Shown: in pieces, positions 8,303 through 17,018 of the stretch | How positions within the stretch are numbered: the first letter of the stretch is position 1 | Layout of the letters: every line of letters starts with the position of its first letter | Source: an uncultured Eubacteriales bacterium | GTDB lineage: Bacteria > Bacillota > Clostridia > Peptostreptococcales > Anaerovoracaceae | DNA length: 64,000 nt | Assembly (NCBI GenBank): GCA_902798745.1 | Contig: CADBXM010000010.1 | Coordinates: forward strand, 34,427-98,426 | Direction of reading: 5' to 3' | Position numbers and translations under genes: made by a program | Notes under the pieces: generated by a model | The model's input: the letters and a program-made list of their open reading frames with translations, nothing else | What the model was told of the DNA's origin: nothing | Databases searched by the model: none

Positions 8303-9289
8303 TTATTTCTCCCAGCGATACTTATCCATATCGACACATCCGTTTTTCTTAAACCCGACGCCTTCCGACTCCAGAAGTTCGCGTTGCTCAGGCCATCCCG
8401 GCACTGTCCTTCCGGCGCTGTTCACTACCCTGTGGCAAGGATACTCTCCATAGCGATCAGCCATACTCATGATCCTGCCAACCATGCGCGAATTCTTTTC
8501 TCTTCCGACTATCCTGGCTATCTGGCCATAACTCGCGACCTTTCCCGGAGGTATGCTAAGAGCGACATCAAGCACTTTTCTAACAAGTTCCTCGTCCATA
8601 ACCGATACTTTTCCGGCGGTCAGTTCAAAACTGCGTTTTATCAGTGCCTTCACTTTTTCATCAGGCAGAGCGTCGTCCAGTATCACCGATATCCAGGTCC
8701 TGTGATTCATGTGCCACGCCGGATAAATGTTTTTCATCCCTCTGAACGATGCGGCGCTTCCGTCTTCGATCTTGAGATTCATCACATCTACAAGTTCTGT
8801 GCTGTTAGTCTTCTCCACCTGCCCTCTGCGGATATTCATAAGAAGAGCGAACCAGCGGCGACTACCATGATGTCTGAATACTCCGGCATCTTTTGAATTC
8901 TTATCATCCCATGGAAAATCCGGATTCACTCCATACTCGCTGAGTATCCAGGCTGCAAGGCGATTGCTCTGGTCCGAGGCGAAAGTCACTTCACTGCAGC
9001 ATTCATGAGATATGCCCAGGAGTATCTTCTCATAAGCATCCCTGACTGTGTTTACGAATGAACCGGTATAATTCTGATTTCTCAGCTGATCGAATTCCTC
9101 ACCGCTTTCTTCATCTATCACTTTTCCGGTAACATCGCCATCAATGCCGACAGTTATCTCAGCCCTGAAATCTCCGTCTAAAAAGCTGCGGACGAGCGTC
9201 ATGCCGTCCGCGCTTTCAATGAATCCGCAAGGTCCCATCCTTTCGGGATCGAATCTCAGTCTTTTGAATATCTTTTCCTCAATAGTCAT
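8303..9289 (-). CDS. MmcQ/YjbR domain fused to O6-methylguanine-DNA methyltransferase-like domain
   Basis: This 328-residue fusion has residues 1-230 resembling the long MmcQ/YjbR (CyaY-fold, DNA-binding-like) family: FRAEITV, SDQSNRLAAWI, FRHHGSRRWFALLMNI and AWHMNHRTWISVILDD. Residues about 235-328 are a compact alkyltransferase DNA-binding domain with the helix-turn-helix KVASYGQIARIVG, the arginine-finger region MVGRIMS and the active-site motif YPCHRVV (Cys285). The cysteine is present, so true methyl transfer is possible, unlike Trp-bearing ATL proteins. The protein lacks the usual MGMT N-terminal domain, and YjbR takes its place. It sits between valS and folC in one run of minus-strand genes. 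Confidence 0.85.
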   Translation of the reverse strand: MTIEEKIFKRLRFDPERMGPCGFIESADGMTLVRSFLDGDFRAEITVGIDGDVTGKVIDEESGEEFDQLRNQNYTGSFVNTVRDAYEKILLGISHECCSEVTFASDQSNRLAAWILSEYGVNPDFPWDDKNSKDAGVFRHHGSRRWFALLMNIRRGQVEKTNSTELVDVMNLKIEDGSAASFRGMKNIYPAWHMNHRTWISVILDDALPDEKVKALIKRSFELTAGKVSVMDEELVRKVLDVALSIPPGKVASYGQIARIVGREKNSRMVGRIMSMADRYGEYPCHRVVNSAGRTVPGWPEQRELLESEGVGFKKNGCVDMDKYRWEK

Positions 9290-9297
9290 GAACTATT

Positions 9298-11961
9298 CTA
9301 TTTAAGTGATTCGAGACGGGCTATCACGGTCTCGAGCATACCTTTATACTTCACGCCCTTTTCGCGCTCAGCGTCGACCAAATGCGCAGGAGCCTTATCG
9401 GTAAAGCCCTTGTTAGCGAGCTTCTTCTCTACTCTTGCGACCTCGGATTCGAGTCTCGCCTTCTCTTTTGTAAGTCTCTCGATCTCAGCATCCCTGTCGA
9501 CAAGGTCGTCAAGTTTTACCGCTATCTCTGCTCCGTCTATGACTGCTGTCATAACATCATCAGGCATCACATAGTCGCTTCCCTCGATCTTGATCTCAAC
9601 GACATTGGCAAGCTTCTTGATTCGCTCCTCGACACTCTGTATCTCTCCGGCGAGTCTATCTGTCTTGATGATAAGATTGAGCTTCTTGCTCGGTACCGCT
9701 TCGGCCTCTGCCCTTATATTACGAACAGCTTTTGTGACAGCCATAGTGGCATTTATCCTCTTGACCGACTTCGCGTAGTCCATATCAGGATCATATACCG
9801 GCCAGTCTGCGCGGATCAGCATGGCATCGACACCGGTCTTTCCCTCTTCATGAGGCAGAACTCCCCAGATCTCTTCAGTGATGAACGGCATGAACGGGTG
9901 CAGGAACTTGAGCAGATCTTTGAGCACTTTTGTAAGTACGAATCTAGCGATCTTCTTGTCATCCTCATCGTCGCCGTAAAGCCTGCTCTTGACCATCTCG
10001 ATATACCAATCGCAGTATACGTCCCAAATGAGTTCATAGACCCTCTGGCCCGCGAGACCAAGTTCGAATTTGTCGAGCATATCAGTGATATACTTTGCGC
10101 CTTCATTTACCATCTGGAGTATCCACTTGTCCTCATGTCTGAGCCTTGACTCATCGAACTCCATAGGCAGCCAGTTGCCGTCTTCGTCCTGAAGGTTCAT
10201 TATAGTGAATCTGGAAGCATTCCAGAGTTTATTTGCGAAATTACGCGCAGCCTCAATTCTCTTTGGGATATAGCGAGTGTCATTTCCCGGGCTTATTCCC
10301 GTACAAAGCATGAATCTTAAAGCATCCGCACCGTACTGATCGATAGATTCAAGCGGATCTACTCCATTTCCGAGCGATTTAGACATCTTGCGTCCCTGTT
10401 CGTCTCTTACAAGACCGTGAACGAATACATAATCGTAAGGCGCGTCTCCCATACACTCGTATCCACTGAATACCATACGGACTACCCAGAAGAAGATTAT
10501 GTCATATCCCGTGACCAGAACATTGTTTGGATAGAAATAATCGAGGTCTTTTGTCTGTTCAGGCCATCCAAGTGTAGAGAACGGCCATAGTGCAGAGCTG
10601 AACCATGTATCGAGAACGTCTTCATCCTGATGGAAATGTTTACCTCCGCATTTTGGACATACTTCAGGCATCTCCGCTGCAACCACTACTTCGCCGCAGT
10701 CGTCACAGTAATATGCCGGTATCCTGTGTCCCCACCATAGCTGTCTTGAGATGCACCAGTCGCGGATGTCGTATAACCAGTTTAGATATACCTTGCTGAA
10801 TCTCTCAGGAACAAACTTCATTCGTCCTGACTCCACTGCCTTGATGGCAGGCTTAGCAAGCTCGTCCATTTTTACGAACCACTGGTCGCTCATCATAGGC
10901 TCTACAGCACTGTGACATCTGTAGCACTTGCCGACTGGAATAGTAAGCTCTTCTGTTTTTACGAGGTATCCGGCTTCGTCGAGATCCTTTACCCACTGTT
11001 TTCTGCACTCATAGCGGTCCATACCTTCGTATTTTCCGCAATGCTCGTTCATCGTGGCATCATCGTTCATGCAGGATATGATCTCAAGCCCGTGTCTCTG
11101 TCCGACCTCAAAGTCGTTAGGGTCGTGAGCAGGAGTGATCTTTACAGCTCCTGTTCCCTTTTCAGGATCAGGATAAATATCCGCAATAACAGGTATCTCT
11201 CGTCCGACTAATGGAAGGATCACGTTCTTTCCTACAAGGTCCTTATATCTCTCATCGGATGGATGCACTGCGATCGCGATATCTCCGAACATTGTCTCAG
11301 GCCTTGATGTAGCTACAGTGATGCCCTCGCCGCCGTCAGCCGCAGGATATCTGAAATACCAATACTTTCCGTTCTCATCCTCGTGCTCCACCTCTGCATC
11401 GCTGAGAGAAGTCTTGCAGTCAGGGCACCAGTTGATCAGACGGTTTCCTTTATAGATCCAGCCTTTCTCATATAAATTGATGAAGAATCTGACGACAGCC
11501 TTGTTGCATGTCTCATCCATGGTAAAGCGCTCACGGCTCCAATCGCAGGAGTCGCCAAGCTTGCGGCACTGCTTGGTTATGCGTCCGCCGTATTCTTCTT
11601 TCCATGCCCAAACGTGTTCGAGGAATTCTTCTCTCGTGAAGTCTCTCTTGTCCTTGCCGGTCTTTTCGTAAAGCTCGTTTGCGACCTTGACTTCTGTCGC
11701 GATCGAGGCATGGTCAGAGCCAGGAAGCCAGAGCGCACTGTAACCCTGCATTCTTTTCCAGCGTGTCAGTACATCCTGCAGAGTTTGGTCGAGAGCATGT
11801 CCCATATGCAGCTGTCCTGTAATATTCGGTGGCGGCATTACGATAGTGAACGGTTTCTTGTTTTCGTCCACCTCGGCTCTAAAAGCACCGCCCTTTTCCC
11901 ACTCTTCGTATATGCGGTCCTCGAATTGCTTTGGATCATACGTTTTCGCAAGATTCTTCAT
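9298..11961 (-). CDS. valS: Valyl-tRNA synthetase
   Basis: This 887-residue class I synthetase charges tRNA-Val. It has the HIGH motif as LHMGHALDQT (His52-His55), the KMSKSLGNG loop near residue 530, a CP1 editing domain (VATSRPETMFGD, TGAVKITPAHDPNDF), zinc-type cysteine pairs (CPDC; CDDCGEVV with CPKCGG) and an anticodon-binding domain. The C-terminal coiled coil (DAEIERLTKEKARLESEV) is characteristic of ValRS. The length is normal. It follows relQ by 11 bp with no T-box leader, so regulation would come from the upstream operon. Confidence 0.98.
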   Translation of the reverse strand: MKNLAKTYDPKQFEDRIYEEWEKGGAFRAEVDENKKPFTIVMPPPNITGQLHMGHALDQTLQDVLTRWKRMQGYSALWLPGSDHASIATEVKVANELYEKTGKDKRDFTREEFLEHVWAWKEEYGGRITKQCRKLGDSCDWSRERFTMDETCNKAVVRFFINLYEKGWIYKGNRLINWCPDCKTSLSDAEVEHEDENGKYWYFRYPAADGGEGITVATSRPETMFGDIAIAVHPSDERYKDLVGKNVILPLVGREIPVIADIYPDPEKGTGAVKITPAHDPNDFEVGQRHGLEIISCMNDDATMNEHCGKYEGMDRYECRKQWVKDLDEAGYLVKTEELTIPVGKCYRCHSAVEPMMSDQWFVKMDELAKPAIKAVESGRMKFVPERFSKVYLNWLYDIRDWCISRQLWWGHRIPAYYCDDCGEVVVAAEMPEVCPKCGGKHFHQDEDVLDTWFSSALWPFSTLGWPEQTKDLDYFYPNNVLVTGYDIIFFWVVRMVFSGYECMGDAPYDYVFVHGLVRDEQGRKMSKSLGNGVDPLESIDQYGADALRFMLCTGISPGNDTRYIPKRIEAARNFANKLWNASRFTIMNLQDEDGNWLPMEFDESRLRHEDKWILQMVNEGAKYITDMLDKFELGLAGQRVYELIWDVYCDWYIEMVKSRLYGDDEDDKKIARFVLTKVLKDLLKFLHPFMPFITEEIWGVLPHEEGKTGVDAMLIRADWPVYDPDMDYAKSVKRINATMAVTKAVRNIRAEAEAVPSKKLNLIIKTDRLAGEIQSVEERIKKLANVVEIKIEGSDYVMPDDVMTAVIDGAEIAVKLDDLVDRDAEIERLTKEKARLESEVARVEKKLANKGFTDKAPAHLVDAEREKGVKYKGMLETVIARLESLK

Positions 11962-11972
11962 TTACATTCTCC

Positions 11973-12674
11973 TTAATAATCACTGTATTTATTTTCATCT
12001 TTGAGTACTTCATGACGGACGCGTGACATCCTCTCGTCCACATTGTGGAGGATGTCGGCGCACTCCTTGAGTGTGTTTTCAATGTCCTGCGCCAGCTCGC
12101 CCTTGTTCTTATATCTCAGCTCGTGCTCCAGGCTCGCCCACGCGTCCATCGCAATGCTTCTGAACTGGACTTCCACCGGAACCATTTTCTTTTTGTTTAC
12201 CAGGTATACGGGCACTGCCACTACCACGTGGAGACTTCTGTATCCGCTCTCTTTAGGACTGTTTACATAGTCCTTCACTCGGATCATCTCGATATCCTCC
12301 TGCTTCAGCAACATGTTGGACATGGCAACGAGATCCTCTTCATAGTTGCACACGACTCTGAGTCCGGCAATATCCAGAACCTCGCGCTTTACGATATCGA
12401 GATTGTTGATCGGATCCTCGATACCATATCTTCCGGCTTTCTCGATTATAGCGTCAAATGCCTTGAGTCTGGAGTTGTAATGATGGATCGGCATATAAGA
12501 ATGCTGCTTGTCAAAATCATCGGATATTATCTTTATCCTTGTCTCAAGCACTTTTATAGCCGAGCCATACAGAAGCGATATTTCATCGATCGCCACCTGG
12601 AGCTCTTCGTCTGTCCCTTTGAACTGCGGCATCTTTTCACGGATGCGGTCTGCGTAGTAATACCTGAATGCCAT
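11973..12674 (-). CDS. relQ: Small alarmone synthetase, RelQ/YjbM type
   Basis: This 233-residue single-domain (p)ppGpp synthetase transfers pyrophosphate from ATP to GDP/GTP. The RelA/SpoT nucleotidyltransferase signatures are present: HHYNSRLKAFDAI, DIAGLRVVCNYEED (metal-binding Asp), YRSLHVVVAVPV and VEVQFRSIAMDAWASLEHELRYK. There is no HD hydrolase, TGS or ACT domain, as expected for the RelQ/RelP class. RelQ is preferred over RelP on length and the C-terminal helices. It lies between potC and valS; coupling with tRNA charging is an attractive but unproven idea. Confidence 0.9.
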   Translation of the reverse strand: MAFRYYYADRIREKMPQFKGTDEELQVAIDEISLLYGSAIKVLETRIKIISDDFDKQHSYMPIHHYNSRLKAFDAIIEKAGRYGIEDPINNLDIVKREVLDIAGLRVVCNYEEDLVAMSNMLLKQEDIEMIRVKDYVNSPKESGYRSLHVVVAVPVYLVNKKKMVPVEVQFRSIAMDAWASLEHELRYKNKGELAQDIENTLKECADILHNVDERMSRVRHEVLKDENKYSDY

Positions 12675-12720
12675 TTTGTTTTAACCTTCCATTAATCTAT
12701 ATATGTGAATCGTCCGCTGC

Positions 12721-13515
12721 TCAAGCAGTCTGCAGCGTATTATCCTCACGATCCGCCCTGCTCTGTCTGACGTTTACTGCCAGCAATACTGCCAGAGCTA
12801 CCACGAACACTATAGTGGAGAGAGCGAACAGGCTCGGTCTGATACCTATCTTGACCTCGCTGTATATTAGCGTGGAGATAGTATTGATGCCTGCGCCTCT
12901 TGTAAAATACGTGATTATGAAATCATCGACCGACATAGTAAAGCTCAAAAGAAAGCCCGATGTGATGCCCGGCCATAATTCCGGGAGCACTATCTTTCTG
13001 AATGCGTATCTCTCAGAGGCACCGAGATCGAGCGCCGCCTCATACAGCCTGTCAGTGCTTCTGTTCACCCTAGGCCTCACCGATAATATCACATACGGAA
13101 TGCAGAATGTAGCGTGACTGAAGAGGATCGTCATATATCCGCGCGGCGCTCCCACCATTAGGAAGAAGAGCATCAGCGCTATACCCGTAACTATATCCGC
13201 ATTGAGCATCGGGATGTTGTTTATACCGAGCAAAGTATTCTGTGTCCTTGGCTTCATAGCGGCCATTCCGAGCACCGCCATGGTACCAACTACGGTCGCT
13301 ATGAGCGCCGCTAATATAGCGATCGAGAATGTATTGACGATCGCGCCCATCATCAGACGGCTTTGGAAGAGTTCCTGATACCATTTAAGGCTGAATCCGC
13401 CCCACACCGACATCGACTTGACTTCGTTGAAACTGAGCACGATAAGAGTCAGTATCGGCAGATACAGGAACAACATCACTATCAACACATATATCCGTCC
13501 GAAAGATCTTTTCAT
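12721..13515 (-). CDS. potC: Polyamine-type ABC transporter permease PotC
   Basis: This 264-residue inner-membrane permease has about six hydrophobic segments and the EAA loop YEAALDLGASERYAFRKIVLPELWPG, split here only by reading order, which docks on the ATPase. It is the second permease of a spermidine/putrescine importer. The end of the protein (DREDNTLQTA) is normal for PotC, so no substrate-binding domain is fused. The next gene downstream is relQ, not potD. The start abuts the potB stop directly. Confidence 0.92.
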   Translation of the reverse strand: MKRSFGRIYVLIVMLFLYLPILTLIVLSFNEVKSMSVWGGFSLKWYQELFQSRLMMGAIVNTFSIAILAALIATVVGTMAVLGMAAMKPRTQNTLLGINNIPMLNADIVTGIALMLFFLMVGAPRGYMTILFSHATFCIPYVILSVRPRVNRSTDRLYEAALDLGASERYAFRKIVLPELWPGITSGFLLSFTMSVDDFIITYFTRGAGINTISTLIYSEVKIGIRPSLFALSTIVFVVALAVLLAVNVRQSRADREDNTLQTA

Positions 13516-14331
13516 TTAAATCAGACTGGCGCCTCCCGTCTTGTCGAAACGCTGCAATATAAGCATGCTCGCTATTATGAATAACATCATTACCAGAGAC
13601 AGTCCCGATCCGAGATACCAGTTAGAATTCACTGTGAATTCCTGTTCGATGATATTCCCTATCAGGTTGATCTTGCCTCCGCCGAGCATGTTGGAAATAA
13701 CGAATGTCGTCAGAGCCGGTATGAATACCATAGTGATCCCGCTCACGATGCCCGGCACCGAAAGCGGCAATATGATTTTTGTATATACTTTGGATCTTCC
13801 GGCTCCGAGGTCATAAGCAGCCTCTATCAGATGATCGTCGATCTTTGAGACCGTGTTGTATATCGGGAGTATCATGAACGGCAGGAAGTCATATACCATG
13901 CCGAGCACTATCGCTCCAGGGGTATTCATCATCTCCTGACGCGGAAGCCCTATGGCCGATATCACTGCGTTTATCACTCCCTGGCGTTCAAGAAGCACCT
14001 GCCATGCCATCGTGCGAAGCAGAAAGTTCATCCACATTGGCAGGATGATCACGAAAATGAGAAAGCCCTGCTTTCCATACTTGCTCTCACGCAATACCAT
14101 CGCCATAGGAAAAGCGATGACAAGACATATCGCAGTGCTTATCAGCGCAAGCAAAAGCGACAGGCCGAGAGCCTGCATATGATCGCTTCTGAACATCGCA
14201 AGAATGTTTTCGAGTGTGAAATCTCCGTCTCTGTTCGTAAAGCCATAAAAAGCAATCGAAGCGAGCGGCACCAATGTGCCGGCGAATATCCATATTATGA
14301 ATGGTATCGAATATGCTTTGCTTGCTTTCAA
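13516..14331 (-). CDS. potB: Polyamine-type ABC transporter permease PotB
   Basis: This 271-residue permease has about six membrane segments. Its EAA loop, EAAYDLGAGRSKVYTKIILP, marks the ATPase contact. It is homologous to PotB of spermidine/putrescine importers. It starts 2 bp after the potA stop and abuts potC, so translation of the three genes is probably coupled. Confidence 0.93.
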   Translation of the reverse strand: MKASKAYSIPFIIWIFAGTLVPLASIAFYGFTNRDGDFTLENILAMFRSDHMQALGLSLLLALISTAICLVIAFPMAMVLRESKYGKQGFLIFVIILPMWMNFLLRTMAWQVLLERQGVINAVISAIGLPRQEMMNTPGAIVLGMVYDFLPFMILPIYNTVSKIDDHLIEAAYDLGAGRSKVYTKIILPLSVPGIVSGITMVFIPALTTFVISNMLGGGKINLIGNIIEQEFTVNSNWYLGSGLSLVMMLFIIASMLILQRFDKTGGASLI

Positions 14332-14333
14332 CT

Positions 14334-15419
14334 TTATAAATCTATCTCTATCGCCGCTTCAGCTTCGCTCTTTGGCTTATGCATTATCTGGATGTTCTCG
14401 GGATCGACATACATGCCTATCTTCTCGCCTACTTCGTGCTGATCGTAATTCTGAAGCAGCCATTCTATTTTGCCTGTCTCACTCTGCACAAGCATCTCAT
14501 AATGCACGCCGATAAACAGCTTAGATGTGATGGTGCCATTCCAGAGGCCTTTGCCATATGGCACGATATCTATGTCCTCGGGACGTATAACAACATCGAC
14601 TTTGCGACGTGGAGGAAAGCCCTCCTCAGTACCATCTATACAAGGGTAATCTATGCCGTCTATCCTTACCACTTTCTCGTCTGACATGACCCCGGACAGT
14701 ATATTGCTGTCGCCTATAAAGTCTGCCACGAAAGCGTTGACCGGCTCATCGTAGATCTCCTGAGGCGTACCTTCCTGCTGAATGTAGCCCTCGTTCATGA
14801 CGACAACTTTATCCGACATTGTAAGAGCTTCTTCCTGGTCGTGCGTGATATATATGAAAGTAATGCCGAGCTCTTTCTTGAGACGCACAAGTTCATACTC
14901 CATCTCCTGGCGGAGCTTGAGATCGAGCGCGCCAAGCGGTTCGTCGAGAAGCAGAACTTTAGGCTCATTGACGATCGCCCTCGCCATAGCGATCCTCTGC
15001 TGCTGACCGCCTGAGAGCTGATCGATGCGTCTTTTCTCAAATCCTTTAAGGTTGACCAGTTCGAGAGCATCAGCTACCTTTTTCTTTATGGTTTTTTCGT
15101 CCTCTCCTTTTACGCGAAGACTGAACGCGATGTTCTCACCCACATCCATATGAGGAAAGAGCGCATAGTTCTGGAACACAGTATTAATAGGGCGCTTGTT
15201 GGCAGGCATATCGGTGATGTCTACACCATTGAAATACACCCGCCCCTGATCGGGCGTCTCAAAGCCGCCGATGATGCGAAGCGTGGTTGTCTTTCCGCAG
15301 CCCGACGGGCCGAGGAGAGTCACGAATTCGTTCTCATCGACGGAGAGGTCTATACCGTTAAGCACTATATTGTCATCAAAGCTCTTGACGATACCTTCGA
15401 GTCTTATGAGTTCTGCCAT
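14334..15419 (-). CDS. potA: Polyamine-type ABC transporter ATPase PotA
   Basis: This 361-residue ABC ATPase energises the PotBC permease. Walker A is GPSGCGKTT (about 38-46), the Q-loop lies in NTVFQNYALFPHM, the signature is LSGGQQQRIAMARA, Walker B is VLLLDEPLGALD, and the H-loop is in ITHDQEEAL. The last 120 residues are the TOBE-type regulatory domain (VVIRPEDIDI). Substrate naming rests on family resemblance only, since the binding protein that sets specificity is not in this window. It starts 4 bp after the mrp stop. Confidence 0.93.
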   Translation of the reverse strand: MAELIRLEGIVKSFDDNIVLNGIDLSVDENEFVTLLGPSGCGKTTTLRIIGGFETPDQGRVYFNGVDITDMPANKRPINTVFQNYALFPHMDVGENIAFSLRVKGEDEKTIKKKVADALELVNLKGFEKRRIDQLSGGQQQRIAMARAIVNEPKVLLLDEPLGALDLKLRQEMEYELVRLKKELGITFIYITHDQEEALTMSDKVVVMNEGYIQQEGTPQEIYDEPVNAFVADFIGDSNILSGVMSDEKVVRIDGIDYPCIDGTEEGFPPRRKVDVVIRPEDIDIVPYGKGLWNGTITSKLFIGVHYEMLVQSETGKIEWLLQNYDQHEVGEKIGMYVDPENIQIMHKPKSEAEAAIEIDL

Positions 15420-15423
15420 TCTA

Positions 15424-16311
15424 TTATTCTGCTTTCAAACCAAGTTGTTCAAGTACGCCAATGATCGTTTCCATCTGATCGCCGTCGTTGAGTTCGATAT
15501 CCCCCGCGTCTGCTTCTCTGGAAAGAACAGGATCGATAGGAAGCTGCTCAAGAAGCGGTATGCCGAATGCAGCGGCTACATGCTCTGCCTGGCTCTCGCC
15601 GAAAACTTCTATTTTCCTGCCGCAGTCAGGACATGTTACATAACTCATGTTTTCCACAAGTCCGAGCACAGGAATATTCATCAGTTCCGCCATATTTACT
15701 GCCTTGGCTACAATCATGGAAACGAGATCCTGAGGAGAAGTCACTACGATAATGCCATCGATCGGAAGCGACTGGAATACTGTCAGCGGCACGTCCCCTG
15801 TTCCCGGTGGCATGTCGATGAAGAGCACGTCGAGTCCTCCCCAGCATACATCTGTCCAGAACTGCTCTACCACTCCACCGATGACAGGACCTCTCCAAAC
15901 AACAGGGTCGGTCTCATTATCCACAAGGAGATTGATGGACATCAGTTTGATCCCTCTTTCTGTTTCTTCAGGCATGATGCCGTAGTCACTGCCATAAGCC
16001 TTTGTATGTACTCCGAACATCCTCGGGATCGATGGACCTGTTATATCTGCGTCCATGATACCGGTCCTGAATCCGCTGCGAGATGCCGCGATAGCTGAAA
16101 GTGCAGTTACCATTGACTTTCCGACGCCGCCCTTGCCTGATACTACAGCGATCACTTTCTTGATCGAACTGTGCGGATTGAGTTCTGCCTTCTGGATACC
16201 ACCGTTTCTCGATGGACAGTCTGTGCCGCAGGTGCTGCAGTCATGAGTACAGCTTTCAGGGTCCTGATTCTCCAGTTCTTCGTTTACTTCGTTTTTGATT
16301 TCCTCAGCCAT
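15424..16311 (-). CDS. mrp: Mrp/NBP35-type Fe-S cluster carrier ATPase
   Basis: This P-loop ATPase of the Mrp/ApbC/NBP35 family scaffolds or transfers [4Fe-4S] clusters. It has a cysteine-rich N-terminus (CTHDCSTCGTDCPS), the deviant Walker A VVSGKGGVGKS, the switch MDADITGPSIPRMFG, PGTGDVPLTV, and the C-terminal CPDCG pair that bridges a cluster between subunits. I place the start at the ATG at 16311, which has a good GGAGGG site. A frame extension to 16356 would overlap the upstream lipoprotein gene and lacks such a site. It probably serves Fe-S enzymes such as those encoded elsewhere in the window. Confidence 0.9.
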   Translation of the reverse strand: MAEEIKNEVNEELENQDPESCTHDCSTCGTDCPSRNGGIQKAELNPHSSIKKVIAVVSGKGGVGKSMVTALSAIAASRSGFRTGIMDADITGPSIPRMFGVHTKAYGSDYGIMPEETERGIKLMSINLLVDNETDPVVWRGPVIGGVVEQFWTDVCWGGLDVLFIDMPPGTGDVPLTVFQSLPIDGIIVVTSPQDLVSMIVAKAVNMAELMNIPVLGLVENMSYVTCPDCGRKIEVFGESQAEHVAAAFGIPLLEQLPIDPVLSREADAGDIELNDGDQMETIIGVLEQLGLKAE

Positions 16312-16342
16312 TAACTTACCCTCCGAAATAGATTTATGTTTA

Positions 16343-16954
16343 TTATTCGTCCGCAAGCTCTGTCATCTCAGAAAGCAGTCCTCCCGAGATCGCGTTTATC
16401 AGCTCCGGATTCGTTTTAAGATCAGTAGTCCATTTTCCTTTTTCGTCGCGCGTGCAGGTTATCGATGCCTGTCCTGTATAGTCTTTGACAGACAATGAAG
16501 CGATTCTCGTAAAAAGATCGTTGAAGAACTGACTTTCATAGCGCAGCCCCTCCTCCACCTTCATCCTGTCATTCCAGGTCTCAAGATAGACACTGCCGAA
16601 GTCATATGTTGTGATATCTACTGTGACAATCACAGATTTTCCATCTTCTGACTTCCCGCTACCCGTGATCATGTAGTCAAAATCTCTCAGTTTCTCGGCA
16701 TAAGCATTCAGCATCGTCTCCGATACATTTTCGGAGAAGTCTGCATTCACCGGGATCTCCCCACTCCCGCTTTTTATTGCGTCAAGTTCTCTGGCAACCT
16801 CAACTTCCGCTTCGGCGAAATCGTTGGTCACACTATTGCACGACACAAGCACTGCCGGCATCATGGCCAGCAGCATCATCAGAATCATTATTATCGACCT
16901 ATATTTCTTGCCGCGTTGATCGATTAAAGAAATGGATCCTTTATTTTTTCGCAT
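16343..16954 (-). CDS. Putative lipoprotein, unknown function
   Basis: This protein of about 203 residues has a basic N-terminus, a hydrophobic stretch (IIMILMMLLAMMPAV) and a lipobox-like LVSCN ending at a cysteine near residue 39. It is therefore probably exported and lipid-anchored. The mature part alternates acidic helices and strands and resembles generic clostridial lipoproteins with a cystatin- or DUF5105-like look; I cannot name it. The annotated ATG lacks a clear ribosome binding site, so the true start may be internal. It lies just upstream of mrp. Confidence 0.7.
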   Translation of the reverse strand: MRKNKGSISLIDQRGKKYRSIIMILMMLLAMMPAVLVSCNSVTNDFAEAEVEVARELDAIKSGSGEIPVNADFSENVSETMLNAYAEKLRDFDYMITGSGKSEDGKSVIVTVDITTYDFGSVYLETWNDRMKVEEGLRYESQFFNDLFTRIASLSVKDYTGQASITCTRDEKGKWTTDLKTNPELINAISGGLLSEMTELADE

Positions 16955-17018
16955 AGTCCATATATTACCACAAAGCAGAAATAAATAACCCGCTTTTCAG
17001 CATTTAGAATATCTTGTT

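Noticed and set aside
16312-16356. Upstream start for mrp overlapping the lipoprotein gene
   Set aside because: The internal ATG at 16311 has a clear GGAGGG site, and homology to Mrp starts only after it.
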